Positions 7,865-17,900 of a DNA stretch of 64,000 nucleotides are shown here, piece by piece. Source of the DNA: Larkinella humicola (GTDB taxonomy: Bacteria > Bacteroidota > Bacteroidia > Cytophagales > Spirosomataceae); the NCBI RefSeq assembly GCF_008727875.1, contig NZ_VTWS01000002.1, positions 988,865 to 1,052,864 of the forward strand, read 5' to 3'. The number at the start of each line of letters is the position of its first letter. Position 1 is the stretch's first letter. The notes beneath the pieces were generated by a model that saw only the letters and a list, made by a program, of their open reading frames with translations, was not told the origin of the DNA and made no database searches. Position numbers and translations under genes: made by a program.

Positions 7865-9277
7865 ATGAAACACGTACATTTTAGGTTCCGCCGATTGCAC
7901 ATCTGGTTACTGACGGCCACAACCGGAACGCTCCTGTTTGGCCCGAGTATGGTTCAGGCGCAAACCCTGACGCTGTCGCAGGCCCTGGAGCGGGGAACGC
8001 AGGCGTATCCCTTTCTGAAATCCAAACAGGCCGAAATCCAGAGCGCCGAAAAGCGGGTTCAGGCCAGCCGAACGGACTTTCTGCCCAGCGTCATCGTTCA
8101 GGATCAGTATACCTATGCGACCAGCAACGCCCTTAACGGTTCGTTCTTCCCCAACGAAGGAACGTCCATTTCAACTTCCGGTGGCATTCGGCCCGACAAC
8201 ATCTACCGGGGCACCACCGGCAGCTTTGTCAGCGCCGTCATCGACTGGCGGATCGTCAACTTCGGTCGCGTAAAAGCCAGTGTGAAAGCCGCCGAAGCCG
8301 ACCTCAACCGTTCGCAAACCGATTATGACAACGAGCTTTTTCAGCACCAGATCCGGATTATCGACGCGTACCTCACGCTCCTGGTCAACCAGAAACTGGT
8401 CGATGTCCAGCGCAGCAACGTCGAGCGGGCAGAAACCTTCAAAAATGTGGTCGATGCGGGCGTTCGTTCGGGCATGCGGGCCGGTGTCGATAGTTCATTG
8501 GCCACCGCCGAAGCGGTTCGGGCGCGGTTAGTTCTGCTCGAAAGTCAGCAACGCGAGCAGGTGCAGCGGCTGCGGTTGTCGGAACTCATCGGTCAGGTGC
8601 AGGCCGGTCTTCGCATCGACAGCATGCGGTTTTATACCACGCTGCCACAAACCACGTTTCAATCGGATTCCATTTCTCCGAAAAACCCGGTTTTAAGGCT
8701 TTTTCAATCACAAATCAACTTTTCGTCCGCGCGAACCGTGGCGCTCCAGCGTTCCATGCTGCCGTCGATCTCGCTCGTTGGGGCTGGTTGGGCGCGGGGT
8801 TCGGGCTTTGCCAATGCGGATGAATCCTTCGCAATGGATTTCAACCGGGGACTGGGCTATCAGGCTTCCAACTACCTGGTCGGCGTGGTGGCCCGCTGGA
8901 ATCTGACCAATAGCCTGCGGCTCAAACACGATGCCCGCAGCGAACAATTCCAGGTCGAACGCTTCCGGCAACTCTACAACGACCAGCAACTGCGCATCAC
9001 CCGGCAAAACCGGGAAGCCGAAACCCAGTTGTCGCTCGGACTGGAACAGGCGCGTCAGGCACCCGTTCAGCTCCGGGCCGCGCAGCAAGCCTACAACCAG
9101 GCCAAGGCCCGCTACCAGAACGGACTGGCCGATTTGCCCACGCTCCTGCAAAGCTTCGTGACCCTGAACCGGGCCGAAACCGATGGCTACGTCGCCACCA
9201 GCAACGTCTGGCGCTACCTGCTCCTGAAAGCCGCTGCGGAGGGAGACATTTCGCTGTTTATGAATCAATTGAAGTAA
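7865..9277 (+). CDS. TolC-family outer-membrane efflux protein
   Basis: Forms the outer-membrane channel of a tripartite efflux pump. The 470-residue protein begins with a signal peptide ending near SMVQAQ and continues with TLTLSQALERG, the usual start of OEP repeats, followed by two long coiled-coil repeats (about residues 30-230 and 260-460). The closing block ARYQNGLADLPTLLQSF is characteristic of the second repeat. The ATG at 7865 is chosen because the signal peptide starts there; a reading from 7814 adds 17 polar residues. It is the first gene of the operon with the RND pump and adaptor, although a 38-bp palindrome separates it from the pump gene. Confidence 0.92.
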   Translation: MKHVHFRFRRLHIWLLTATTGTLLFGPSMVQAQTLTLSQALERGTQAYPFLKSKQAEIQSAEKRVQASRTDFLPSVIVQDQYTYATSNALNGSFFPNEGTSISTSGGIRPDNIYRGTTGSFVSAVIDWRIVNFGRVKASVKAAEADLNRSQTDYDNELFQHQIRIIDAYLTLLVNQKLVDVQRSNVERAETFKNVVDAGVRSGMRAGVDSSLATAEAVRARLVLLESQQREQVQRLRLSELIGQVQAGLRIDSMRFYTTLPQTTFQSDSISPKNPVLRLFQSQINFSSARTVALQRSMLPSISLVGAGWARGSGFANADESFAMDFNRGLGYQASNYLVGVVARWNLTNSLRLKHDARSEQFQVERFRQLYNDQQLRITRQNREAETQLSLGLEQARQAPVQLRAAQQAYNQAKARYQNGLADLPTLLQSFVTLNRAETDGYVATSNVWRYLLLKAAAEGDISLFMNQLK

Positions 9278-9280
9278 AGT

Positions 9281-9396
9281 ATACGGTTTTCGGTTTACCG
9301 TTTTCGGTGGCTGACGCATGCTTCCTGACGGATTTATGCAGAGCGTTAGCTGGCATGCGTCAGCCACCGAAAACGGTAAACCGAAAACCGAAAACC
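9281..9396. repeat. Family A palindromic repeat, copy 1
   Basis: Arms 9284-9321 and 9353-9390 are perfect 38-bp reverse complements around a 31-nt loop. The inner part of the stem carries the family word GGTGGCTGACGCAT; the outer part is built from short near-repeats of CGGTTTACGGTTTTC. It begins 4 bp after the TolC stop codon and ends 10 bp before the RND start codon, so it lies inside the operon's messenger. Confidence 0.9.
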
Positions 9397-9406
9397 CAGA
9401 AATTTT

Positions 9407-12400
9407 ATGTATCAACTCATTCGTTCCGCGTTGCGGAAACCCATTTCGGTGGTGGTATTGGTGCTCGGCCTCCTGTTTTTTTCGGTGATGTCGTTGTTTA
9501 CCATTCCCGTCGATATTTTCCCGAATCTGGATTTGCCGACCATTTACGTGGTACAGCCCTATGGCGGGATGGCCCCCGACCAGATGGACGGTTTTATTGC
9601 CACCCGCTACCAGGATCACTTTCTCTACGTGTCCGGGATTCGCGACATCGACGTGAAGACCATTCAGGGTCTGTCGCTGATCAAATTGTCGTTCTACCCG
9701 GGCACGGACATGGCCCAGGCGGCTGCCGAGGTCGCCAACAACGTGTCGCGCGCCAAAGCCTACATGCCGGAGGGAACCGTGCCGCCCCAGGTCGTGCGGT
9801 TTGACGCCAGTTCGGTGCCAGTGGGGCAACTGGTTTTTGAAAGCCCGAGCCGCTCGCTCAACGAAATTCAGGATTATGCGTCGTCGCGGGTGCGACCGAT
9901 GTTCTCGCGGATTCCGGGCGTTTCCAGCCCTCCGCCCTTCGGGGGAAACCAGCGGACGGTGATCGTGAAGGTGAATCCGGCCCTCGTGCGCAGTTATCAA
10001 CTGACGCCGGAGGAAGTGATCAAATCCATTGTGACCAACAACCAGCCGTCTCCCGCCGGGAACATTCGCATTGGCGAAAAAACGCTGATGACGCCGGTTA
10101 ACTCGCTGGTGAAGAAGCCCGAAGATTTTCTCAACATTCCGATTCGGGTGGGGTCGGGACCGACGGTTTTTGTGCGGGATATTGCCACGGTGGAAGATGG
10201 AGCCGACGTCACGGTGAGTTACGCGCTGGTCAACGGTCGTCGGGCGGTCTATATTCCGGTGGTGAAAAAATCGGATGCCTCGACGCTCGACGTCGTCAAC
10301 AACATCCGCAAGGCACTGCCCGAATTGCGGGCCGCTGTACCGGAAGACGTCAAGATTTCCTACGAATTTGATCAATCGGTTTACGTCACCAACGCCCTGA
10401 AAAGTCTGGTGACGGAAGGGATTCTGGGGGCGGTTTTGACCGGTTTGATGGTATTACTCTTCCTGCGCGACTGGCGCAGTGTGATCATCGTGGTGGTCAC
10501 CATCCCGATCTCGATTCTGTCGGCGGTCATCATGCTCAATCTGTGCGGGCAAACCATCAACATCATGACGCTGTCGGGGCTGGCGCTGGCCATCGGGATT
10601 CTGGTCGATCAGGCGACGGTGACGATTGAAAACATTCACCAGCACCTGGAAATGGGTCGGCCCAAAGCTGTGGCAATCTGGGATGCCTGTAAAGAAATCG
10701 TTTTCCCGGAATTCCTGATTCTGCTGGCCATTCTGGCGGTTTTTGCCCCGGCTTTTGTGATGAGCGGGGTTCCGCGCTCGATGTTCCTACCGCTATCACT
10801 GTCGGTCGGTTTTGCCATGATTGCGTCGTTTTTATTGTCGCAAACGTTCGTGCCGGTTCTGGCCAACTGGCTCCTGAAAAGCCATCCGGCGCACGAACCG
10901 GCCACGCTGGCCCTCGACGCCCAGGAGCGTCATGTTATGCTGGAAGAAGGTGCGCATCCGGTCAAAAATGCGACCGGTTTCGACAAATTCAAACAACGGT
11001 ATTCGAACTGGCTCGAAAAAATCCTGAACCGCCGGGGCTTGGTGGTGGGCGGTTATCTGGCGGGTAGTCTGGCCATTATCGTCGTGTGTTTCATGGTGAT
11101 CGGAACGGATATTCTGCCGCACGGCAACAGCCACCAGTTTCAGATGCGCCTGCGGATTCCCGACGGAACGCGGGTGGAACGCACCGAAACCGCTACGCTG
11201 AAAGTGCTGGATATTATTAAAGAATCGGTCGGAGCCGACAATGTCGAAATTTCGTCGGCCTACGTCGGTACGGTTCCGTCGAGTTATGGGACGTCCAACA
11301 TTTTCGTGTTCAACAGCGGCCCGCACGAAGCGGTTTTACAGGTGTCGCTGAAAGAAGATCATCCCGTGAAGATGGATAACCTGAAGGAAGAACTTCGGGA
11401 GCGGATTGCCAAAGCGTTGCCGACGGCCAACATTTCCTTTGAACCGATCGAGCTGACCGAGAAAATCATGAGTCAGGGCGCATCGACACCCATTGAGGTG
11501 ACCGTGGCCGCCAAAGACCTGAGCGAAGCCGGGCGGTTTGCCAACAAGATTCGGGCGGAAATGGCGAAGATCGACTTTTTGCGTGATGTGCAAATTGCGC
11601 AACCCCTCGCCTACCCAGTTTTGAACGTAACCCTGAACCGCGAACGGGCCGGTCAACTGGGGGTGACGTCCACGCAGGTCGCCCGGTCGATGGTCGCGGC
11701 CACCTCGTCCAGCCGTTTTACCGACAAAAACCTCTGGCTCGATGAATCGAAAGGGCTGGCCTACCAGGTGCAGGTACAGATTCCGGAATATAAAATGAGC
11801 AGCGCCAGCGACATCGGGAATATTCCGTTGAAGAGTGGCGAAATGCACCCATTATTATCAGACGTCGCGACGTTTTCGGAAGGAACCGCCCCCGGCGAAT
11901 ACGACCGCGCCGGCCCCAACCGGCTGGTGACGATCACGGCCAATTTGCAAAACAAAGATCTCGGTTCGGCCCAAAAAGCCGTTGAACTGGCAATCAAAAA
12001 CGCGGGCGACCCGCCCCGGGGTGTGCTCGTTGAACTGGGTGGTCAGACCAGCCTGCTGACGGATACGCTGAGCAGTTTGCAAACCGGACTTCTCGTCGCG
12101 ATTGTGATCATCTTCTTACTCCTGGCCGCTAACTATCAGTCCTTCAAGCTATCGCTGGTCATTCTGGCGGCTATTCCGGCCGTGGTGGCCGGGGCACTGC
12201 TGATGCTGCTGGCCTGCGGAGCCACGCTCAACCTGCAATCGTACATGGGCCTGATCATGTCCGTGGGCGTGTCGGTGGCGAACGCCATTCTGATGGTCAC
12301 CAACGCGGAAAATTTACGGCTGGAAATGGGCGACACCCGCAAAGCCGTCGTGCTGGCGGCCAACAGCCGGATTCGCCCGATTCTGATGACCAGCATTGCC

Positions 12401-12634
12401 ATGATTGCCGGGATGGTGCCGATGGCGTCCGGCATGGGCGAAGGCGGTGACCAGATTGCTCCGCTCGGTCAGGCCGTCATCGGCGGTTTGATTGCCTCCA
12501 CGCTGGCGGCTCTGCTGATCCTGCCCTGTGTTTTCACCCAGTTTCAGACCAACGCTTCCGTCCAGTCTGTATCCCTCGATCCGGAAGATCCGGAAAGCAA
12601 ATTTTACAATCAACCCCTGCATACCGTCGTATGA
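9407..12634 (+). CDS. RND-family efflux pump, inner-membrane permease
   Basis: A 1075-residue proton-driven exporter of the AcrB/HAE-like superfamily, with two halves each holding a large periplasmic loop and six membrane helices. The N-terminal half starts with LRKPISVVVLVLGLLFF, and TM4 carries GILVDQATVTIENI. At the AcrB proton relay, Asp407 is kept (Asp401) but Asp408 is Gln402, and the Lys940 position in VSVANAILMV is Ala958, while IRPILMTS in TM11 is kept. The coupling network therefore differs from AcrB. Its stop overlaps the adaptor start as ATGA. Family, size and neighbours (TolC, adaptor) are clear; the substrate is not, and the adjacent two-component system suggests induction by a toxicant. 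Confidence 0.93.
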   Translation: MYQLIRSALRKPISVVVLVLGLLFFSVMSLFTIPVDIFPNLDLPTIYVVQPYGGMAPDQMDGFIATRYQDHFLYVSGIRDIDVKTIQGLSLIKLSFYPGTDMAQAAAEVANNVSRAKAYMPEGTVPPQVVRFDASSVPVGQLVFESPSRSLNEIQDYASSRVRPMFSRIPGVSSPPPFGGNQRTVIVKVNPALVRSYQLTPEEVIKSIVTNNQPSPAGNIRIGEKTLMTPVNSLVKKPEDFLNIPIRVGSGPTVFVRDIATVEDGADVTVSYALVNGRRAVYIPVVKKSDASTLDVVNNIRKALPELRAAVPEDVKISYEFDQSVYVTNALKSLVTEGILGAVLTGLMVLLFLRDWRSVIIVVVTIPISILSAVIMLNLCGQTINIMTLSGLALAIGILVDQATVTIENIHQHLEMGRPKAVAIWDACKEIVFPEFLILLAILAVFAPAFVMSGVPRSMFLPLSLSVGFAMIASFLLSQTFVPVLANWLLKSHPAHEPATLALDAQERHVMLEEGAHPVKNATGFDKFKQRYSNWLEKILNRRGLVVGGYLAGSLAIIVVCFMVIGTDILPHGNSHQFQMRLRIPDGTRVERTETATLKVLDIIKESVGADNVEISSAYVGTVPSSYGTSNIFVFNSGPHEAVLQVSLKEDHPVKMDNLKEELRERIAKALPTANISFEPIELTEKIMSQGASTPIEVTVAAKDLSEAGRFANKIRAEMAKIDFLRDVQIAQPLAYPVLNVTLNRERAGQLGVTSTQVARSMVAATSSSRFTDKNLWLDESKGLAYQVQVQIPEYKMSSASDIGNIPLKSGEMHPLLSDVATFSEGTAPGEYDRAGPNRLVTITANLQNKDLGSAQKAVELAIKNAGDPPRGVLVELGGQTSLLTDTLSSLQTGLLVAIVIIFLLLAANYQSFKLSLVILAAIPAVVAGALLMLLACGATLNLQSYMGLIMSVGVSVANAILMVTNAENLRLEMGDTRKAVVLAANSRIRPILMTSIAMIAGMVPMASGMGEGGDQIAPLGQAVIGGLIASTLAALLILPCVFTQFQTNASVQSVSLDPEDPESKFYNQPLHTVV

Positions 12635-13773
12635 AACCGTTGTTAAAACTTGTTTGGCCCGTCGTCGCTGCTGCCGGAATGGCGGCCTGTACGTCGGCCG
12701 CCAGTGAAGAAAAGAAAACCGTTAAAGCACCTGACTTACAAAAGATTGCCGTAGCTGAAGTGCAAACGATGCGTCCCAGCCAGGCGGTCACCCTGCCGGG
12801 CGAACTGAAACCCTGGAACCGCGTCAGCCTGTACGCCAAAGTGAAAGGATTCATCCGCGATGTGCGGGTTGATCGCGGTTCGCCGGTTCGGAAAGGTCAG
12901 GTGCTGGCCGTGCTCGATGCGCCGGAGGTGTTGTCGGAACTGAGCACCGCACAGGCGCAACTCCAGGCGCAGGAAGCCGCGTTGCAGGAACAAACCGCCC
13001 GGTTCCGCGCCAGTCGGCTGACCTACAACCGCTTGCTGCAAACCAGCAAGGTCGAAGGAGCGGTTTCGCTGCACGAACTCGATCAGGCGCAGGCGAAGAT
13101 GCTGGCCGACAGCGCGACGGTGGCCGTTGCCACCGGAAATATTCAGGTGGGCCGCTCCAATTACCAGACCAAGAAAGAACTGCGGCAATACCTGACCATC
13201 ACCGCGCCGTTCGACGGCGTGATCACTGAACGGAATGTAAGTGCCGGAGCGCTGGTGGGTGCGGGTGACAGCAATGCCAAACCGTTGTTTGTGCTGGAAG
13301 ACAGTCGGACGTTGCGGTTAACGGTGGCGATTCCCGAAACGTTTGCGAATCAGTTGGCCGCCAAAAGTGCGGTTACGTTTACCGTCAACGCCATTCCTGA
13401 ACAGCAATTTAACGCCAAACTGGCCCGAAGCGCCCAGAGTCTGGTGGAAGCCAACCGGTCGATGCTGGCGGAATTTGACGTTGACAACAAGGCCAATCAA
13501 CTGAAATCCGGGATGTATGCTGAAGTGAAGATGCCGATGGAACGAACAGCTCCTACGTTGTTTGTGCCGAAAACCGCCGTGGTCAGTTCCAGCGAAAAAA
13601 CGTTCGTAATTCGCGTCAATAACCACAAAGCCGAGTGGGTCTCGGTCGAAAAAGGCAACACGCTCGACAGCCTGGTCGAAGTGTTCGGCGGTCTCAAAGC
13701 CGGCGAACCGGTGGTCCGGGTGGCGTCGGAAGAAATTCGCGATGGTCAGGCTTTAAACGCTTCTCAACAATGA
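12631..13773 (+). CDS. RND efflux periplasmic adaptor (membrane fusion protein), lipoprotein
   Basis: Bridges the RND pump and the TolC channel. The 380-residue protein has a lipoprotein signal with lipobox GMAAC (Cys20), so it is lipid-anchored. Then come a beta-barrel/lipoyl half (LYAKVKGFIRDVRVDRGSPV and GQVLAVLDAPE, about residues 60-95), a coiled-coil hairpin (about 100-165), the second lipoyl half (ITAPFDGVITERNVSAGALV) and a membrane-proximal domain ending in GGLKAGEPVV. It overlaps the pump gene by 4 bp (ATGA) and runs into the small lipoprotein gene, so the four genes form one operon. Confidence 0.92.
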   Translation: MKPLLKLVWPVVAAAGMAACTSAASEEKKTVKAPDLQKIAVAEVQTMRPSQAVTLPGELKPWNRVSLYAKVKGFIRDVRVDRGSPVRKGQVLAVLDAPEVLSELSTAQAQLQAQEAALQEQTARFRASRLTYNRLLQTSKVEGAVSLHELDQAQAKMLADSATVAVATGNIQVGRSNYQTKKELRQYLTITAPFDGVITERNVSAGALVGAGDSNAKPLFVLEDSRTLRLTVAIPETFANQLAAKSAVTFTVNAIPEQQFNAKLARSAQSLVEANRSMLAEFDVDNKANQLKSGMYAEVKMPMERTAPTLFVPKTAVVSSSEKTFVIRVNNHKAEWVSVEKGNTLDSLVEVFGGLKAGEPVVRVASEEIRDGQALNASQQ

Positions 13774-14315
13774 TGCGGCACTGGATTTTGCTGGGGGTGG
13801 TTTTGCTATTCGCTCAGGGTTGTGCGACCCACCGGACGCATTACCAACTGGTGTATCGAACCGACCGGGGCGGCTACCAGATTCAGGCACCGGATCTGCG
13901 GTCAGTGAAGGTCCACTGGCACCCGTACAACGTGCAGGTAACGACGGATTCGGGTCAGAAAAAAACCGTAGCGACGGAACAGCTTTGGGGGTATCAGCAG
14001 ACGGACGGAACCTTGTACCGGCTGTATCTCGGAAACACCTACGAGGTGGTGCAGGAAAAGACGCTGACGCTCTACCGCCAGTCGGACTTTGGGGAAGGGG
14101 CCACGGAACATTATTTTTTCAGCGTCACGCCCGACGAACCGGTGCTGTCGCTAAACCGCCATAATCTGGAAGTGGCTTTTGCCAAATACCCGTGTATACA
14201 GGAATTGATCCAGCAAACGCCCGCCCGAAACTGGCTCAAAACCGATCACAAACGCTACCGGCTGATCGAAAGCTACGAACATTGCTATCACCCTGTCAGC
14301 GGTTATAGACCCTGA
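13770..14315 (+). CDS. Small lipoprotein of the efflux operon, unknown function
   Basis: I do not recognise a family. The protein (about 182 residues) starts with a lipoprotein signal, LLGVVLLFAQGC, whose Cys would be lipidated. The mature part is polar with several aromatic strands (YQLVYRTDRGGYQIQAPD, TEHYFFSV). Two ATG codons (13770 and 13773) overlap the adaptor stop codon, so it is probably translationally coupled to the pump. Its last residues (PVSGYRP) and stop codon are encoded within a CCCTGTCAG hairpin repeat, so the natural C-terminus may have been changed by insertion of that repeat. A role in pump assembly or surface protection is only a guess from position. Confidence 0.65.
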   Translation: MMRHWILLGVVLLFAQGCATHRTHYQLVYRTDRGGYQIQAPDLRSVKVHWHPYNVQVTTDSGQKKTVATEQLWGYQQTDGTLYRLYLGNTYEVVQEKTLTLYRQSDFGEGATEHYFFSVTPDEPVLSLNRHNLEVAFAKYPCIQELIQQTPARNWLKTDHKRYRLIESYEHCYHPVSGYRP

Positions 14316-14382
14316 CAGGGGTGTAAGTCATCAGAAAGCCTCAGTACCCTGTCAGGGTCTGCGACCGCTGACAGGGTACTGA
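14291..14382. repeat. Pair of CCCTGTCAGGG-type hairpins at a gene end
   Basis: The first hairpin has arms CCCTGTCAG (14291-14299) and CTGACAGGG (14312-14320) and spans the lipoprotein stop codon at 14313-14315. The second has perfect 15-bp arms 14341-14355 and 14368-14382. Both use the same word. They separate two convergent genes and could act as a bidirectional terminator, though no long T run follows either stem. Confidence 0.75.
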
Positions 14383-14387
14383 GAGGG

Positions 14388-14780
14388 TCAATCTTCTTCA
14401 TAAAACTCCAACGGTAAGCCATCCGGATCGCTGAAAAACGTAAACCGTCGCCCGGTATGCGCATCGATCCGGATGGGTTCTGCGTCAATACCAGCGGTTT
14501 CCAGTGCGGTTTTGGCGGTTGCTACGTCCGACACCGCAAAGGCCAGATGCCGCAATCCGAGGGCTTCGGGCCGGGAGGGCCGCGCGGGCGGATTCGGAAA
14601 TGAGAACAGTTCGATGATGTACTGGCCGTTCAGTTCCAGATCCAGTTTGTACGAATCGCGTTCGGCGCGAAACACTTCCCGGATGATTTTCAACCCCAAT
14701 ATTTCCGTATAAAAATGCTTCGACCGCTCGTAATCCGAGCAAATGATGGCGATGTGGTGAACGCTGTTGAGTTGTAGCAT
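14388..14780 (-). CDS. VOC-family metalloenzyme, YaeR/glyoxalase I-like
   Basis: A 130-residue single-chain vicinal-oxygen-chelate protein with two beta-alpha-beta-beta-beta modules. Candidate metal ligands are in the expected places: His9 (VHHIAII), Glu57 (IIELFSF), His78 (LRHLAFAV) and Glu125 (PLEFYEE). The pattern and length resemble the YaeR/SMU1112c group of glyoxalase-like proteins rather than classical glyoxalase I, so the substrate is uncertain. Cytoplasmic. It diverges from the ThuA multidomain gene across a 147-bp region containing a 13-bp palindrome. Confidence 0.85.
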   Translation of the reverse strand: MLQLNSVHHIAIICSDYERSKHFYTEILGLKIIREVFRAERDSYKLDLELNGQYIIELFSFPNPPARPSRPEALGLRHLAFAVSDVATAKTALETAGIDAEPIRIDAHTGRRFTFFSDPDGLPLEFYEED

Positions 14781-14824
14781 GGCAATTTTTGATGCGCAGC
14801 AGGAATAATAACACTATTTTTTAG

Positions 14825-14864
14825 AACTATAAAGCAGATTTGTCGAACAACCTGCTTTATAGTT
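14825..14864. promoter_or_regulatory. 13-bp perfect palindrome in the VOC/ThuA divergent promoter region
   Basis: Arms AACTATAAAGCAG (14825-14837) and CTGCTTTATAGTT (14852-14864) are exact reverse complements with a 14-nt spacer. The right arm overlaps a -7-like element (TATAGTTTG, 14858-14866), and TTTG at 14839-14842 could serve as -33. It may be an operator for a dimeric regulator acting on one or both genes. Confidence 0.5.
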
Positions 14865-14927
14865 TGCAAACCCGGGAAACCAGCCACAGGGGTTTGCGCG
14901 AAAAACCAACCTCCTAAGCCCTGCGTT

Positions 14928-17900
14928 ATGTCAGTATTCATGAGAATCAGTTCCTGTGTCCTCATCGGCCTTGTTTTTCTGCTGCATTCGAGCCTGACTG
15001 TCCGGGTCGCCGACCCGGTTCATGTGCTGGTATTTTCCAAAACCAAAGGCTGGAAGCACACTTCCATTCCGTTTGGGATTGCGGCCATTCAGAAACTGGG
15101 AAAGGAGCATAATTTTCTGGTGGATACCACAAAAAATGCCGCCGTGTTTACGGACGAAAACCTGAAAAAATACGCCACGGTGATCTTCAACAACACCACG
15201 GGCAACGTCCTGAACGGCGAACAGCAGGCGGCTTTTGAACGCTACATTCAGGCCGGTGGTGGCTACGTCGGCATCCACGCGGCCGCCGATACGGAATACG
15301 ACTGGCCCTGGTACGGCAAGCTGATGGGCGCGCATTTTGCCAGTCATCCGCACAATTCCAACGTCCGCAAAGCGACCGTCGATGTTACCGACAAGAAACA
15401 CGTCTCCACAACAACCTTACCGGATCATTGGGACCGCACCGACGAATGGTACAATTACCGCTCCTTTTATTCGGGCATCAAGGTGCTGGCGAACCTGGAT
15501 GAAAACTCGTACGAAGGCGGCACCAACGGGGCCAATCATCCGATTAGCTGGTACCATGAATTTGATGGCGGACGGGCTTTCTACACCGGCAACGGCCACA
15601 CCGACGAAAGTTACAGCGAACCGTTGTTTCTCAACCATTTACTAGGCGGCATCCAATACGCCATCGGTGATGCTAAACCGCTTGATTACAAAAAAGCCTA
15701 CGCCAACGTAACGCCGGAGCAAAACCGCTTCGTCAAAACCATTCTGGTCAATGACCTGGCTTCGCCGATGGAACTGGCGGTTGCCCCCGACGGCCGCGTG
15801 TTTTTCTCCGAAATTCAGGGAAACTTGTCGGTTTACGACCCGAAAACGCGGAAAAACGCATTGGTTCATAAATTTCCGATCACCTACGTGGGCGGAACCG
15901 GACTCATCGGAGTGACGGTTGACCCAAATTTTGCCAAAAATGGACACATTTACGTCTATTATACCCCCGCCGGGCAAACCGAAGAACCGATCAATTTTCA
16001 GCTTTCCCGGTTTACAGTCAACGCCAACAATACGCTCGATCTGAAGTCGGAGAAGATTCTGCTGACGGTGCCGGTGGAGAAAAACAGCGGTTCGCACCAC
16101 GGCGGCTCTCTGGCCTGGGACAAGGACGGCAACCTCTATCTATCGACCGGCGACAGTTCCAGCCCGTTTCCGTCCGACGGTTATTCGCCGATGGACGAAC
16201 GGCCCGGCAAGGAATTCTACAGCCTGGACGCCCAGCGGTCGGCGGCCAACACGAACGATCTGAAGGGAAAGGTGTTGCGGATTCATCCCCAGCCCGACGG
16301 GACCTACACGATTCCGGATGGCAATTTGTTCCCGAAAGGAACGGCCAAAACCCGCCCGGAAATCTATACGATGGGCTGCCGGAATCCATACCGCATTGCC
16401 GTCAATCCGAAAACGTCGGTGCTGTACTGGGGCGAAATTGGCCCCGATGCGGGCAAGGAAGGTTCGCAGGGACCACGCGGCTACGACGAATTCAATCAGG
16501 CGAAAAAAGCCGGTTATTACGGCTGGCCGTATTTTGTCGGCAACAATTATCCGTATGTCAAGTGGGACTTTGCCACCAAAACCGCCGGGCCAAAATTCGA
16601 TCCGGCGGCTCCCGTCAATAACTCGCCCAACAATACCGGGCTGAACCAACTGCCGCCCGCGACGCCCGCCATGATCTGGTATCCGTATGCCGCTTCGACC
16701 GAATTCCCGGAACTGGGCCTCGGCGGTCGCAGCGCGATGGCGGGTAAATTCTACACCTTCGACACGAAGTCAAAGTCTGCCAATAAATTCCCCGCGTATT
16801 ACGACGGCAAGCTGTTTGTTTTCGACTGGATGCGCAACTGGGTGCTGGCGCTAACGTTCGATGAAAACGAAAACTACGTTCGCAGTGAGCCCTTTATGGC
16901 GTCCAACGGCGATTTCCGACGCCCGATCGACCTGGATTTCGGGCCGGATGGTGTGATGTACATGCTGGAATACGGTTCGGTTTACGGGGCTGATAACGAA
17001 GATGCGCGTCTGGTAAAGATCGAATACAATACCGGAAACCGCCCTCCGCTGGCCCAAGCGAGCGTGCAGGACACGGCGGTGGAAAACCACCTCGACCGCA
17101 CGGTTTTTCTGACGTCCGAACGCCGGAATTTCCCGATTCTGCGCGAAGCCGCCGGGGCGGCTCCGTTGCGGGTGTCCTTCGTGAGCCGGGGTTCGCGCGA
17201 CCTCGACGATGATGATGACGTGAAATACGAATGGCTATTCGATGGCAAAAAAGTGGGTGCTACCACGCCGAATGCGACCAACACCTACACCAAACCGGGT
17301 GTTTACAAAGCCATTCTGAAAGTCACCGACCGGGCGGGACTGGTGGGCAGCGATACGGTTATCGTTCAAGTTGGTAATTCCAAACCAGCGGTAACCATTG
17401 CCAGCACCGACAACCAGTCCTTTTTCTGGGAAGGCAAACCGTTTGCGTATACGGTGAAAGTGCAGGACCGGGAAGATGGAAAAATCGATCCGAAACGCGT
17501 TAAGGTGCTTTACGCCTATAACCCGCAGCCCAGCACGGCCGATCCGAATGCGCCGAAATCGCCGACGTCCGTGCTGGTGAGCAACCCGCCGGGCAAAATG
17601 CTGATGGATGCCAGTGATTGCAAAGCCTGTCACACGATCGATAAAGTATCGGTGGGGCCGTCGCTTCTGGCGGTGGCACAGAAGTATAAAACCCAAACCG
17701 GCGCGCTGGAACAACTCGCGACCAAGATTATCAACGGCGGTGGCGGCAACTGGGGAACCGTACACGTCATGAGCGCTCACCCGCAGATTTCGGTAACCGA
17801 TGCGCAGGAAATGGTGCGTTATATTTTCTCGCTGACCGACAAGCCGAGGGCTCAGAAAACCGTACCGATGCAAGGCTCACTGACGCTGAACGACCATCAG

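Noticed and set aside
8708..10375. A 555-residue open frame on the minus strand across the TolC and RND genes.
   Set aside because: Its composition (His-, Arg-, Gly- and Gln-rich without hydrophobic core) is typical of antisense translation of GC-rich coding DNA. It crosses an intergenic palindrome, and the plus-strand genes are clearly real.
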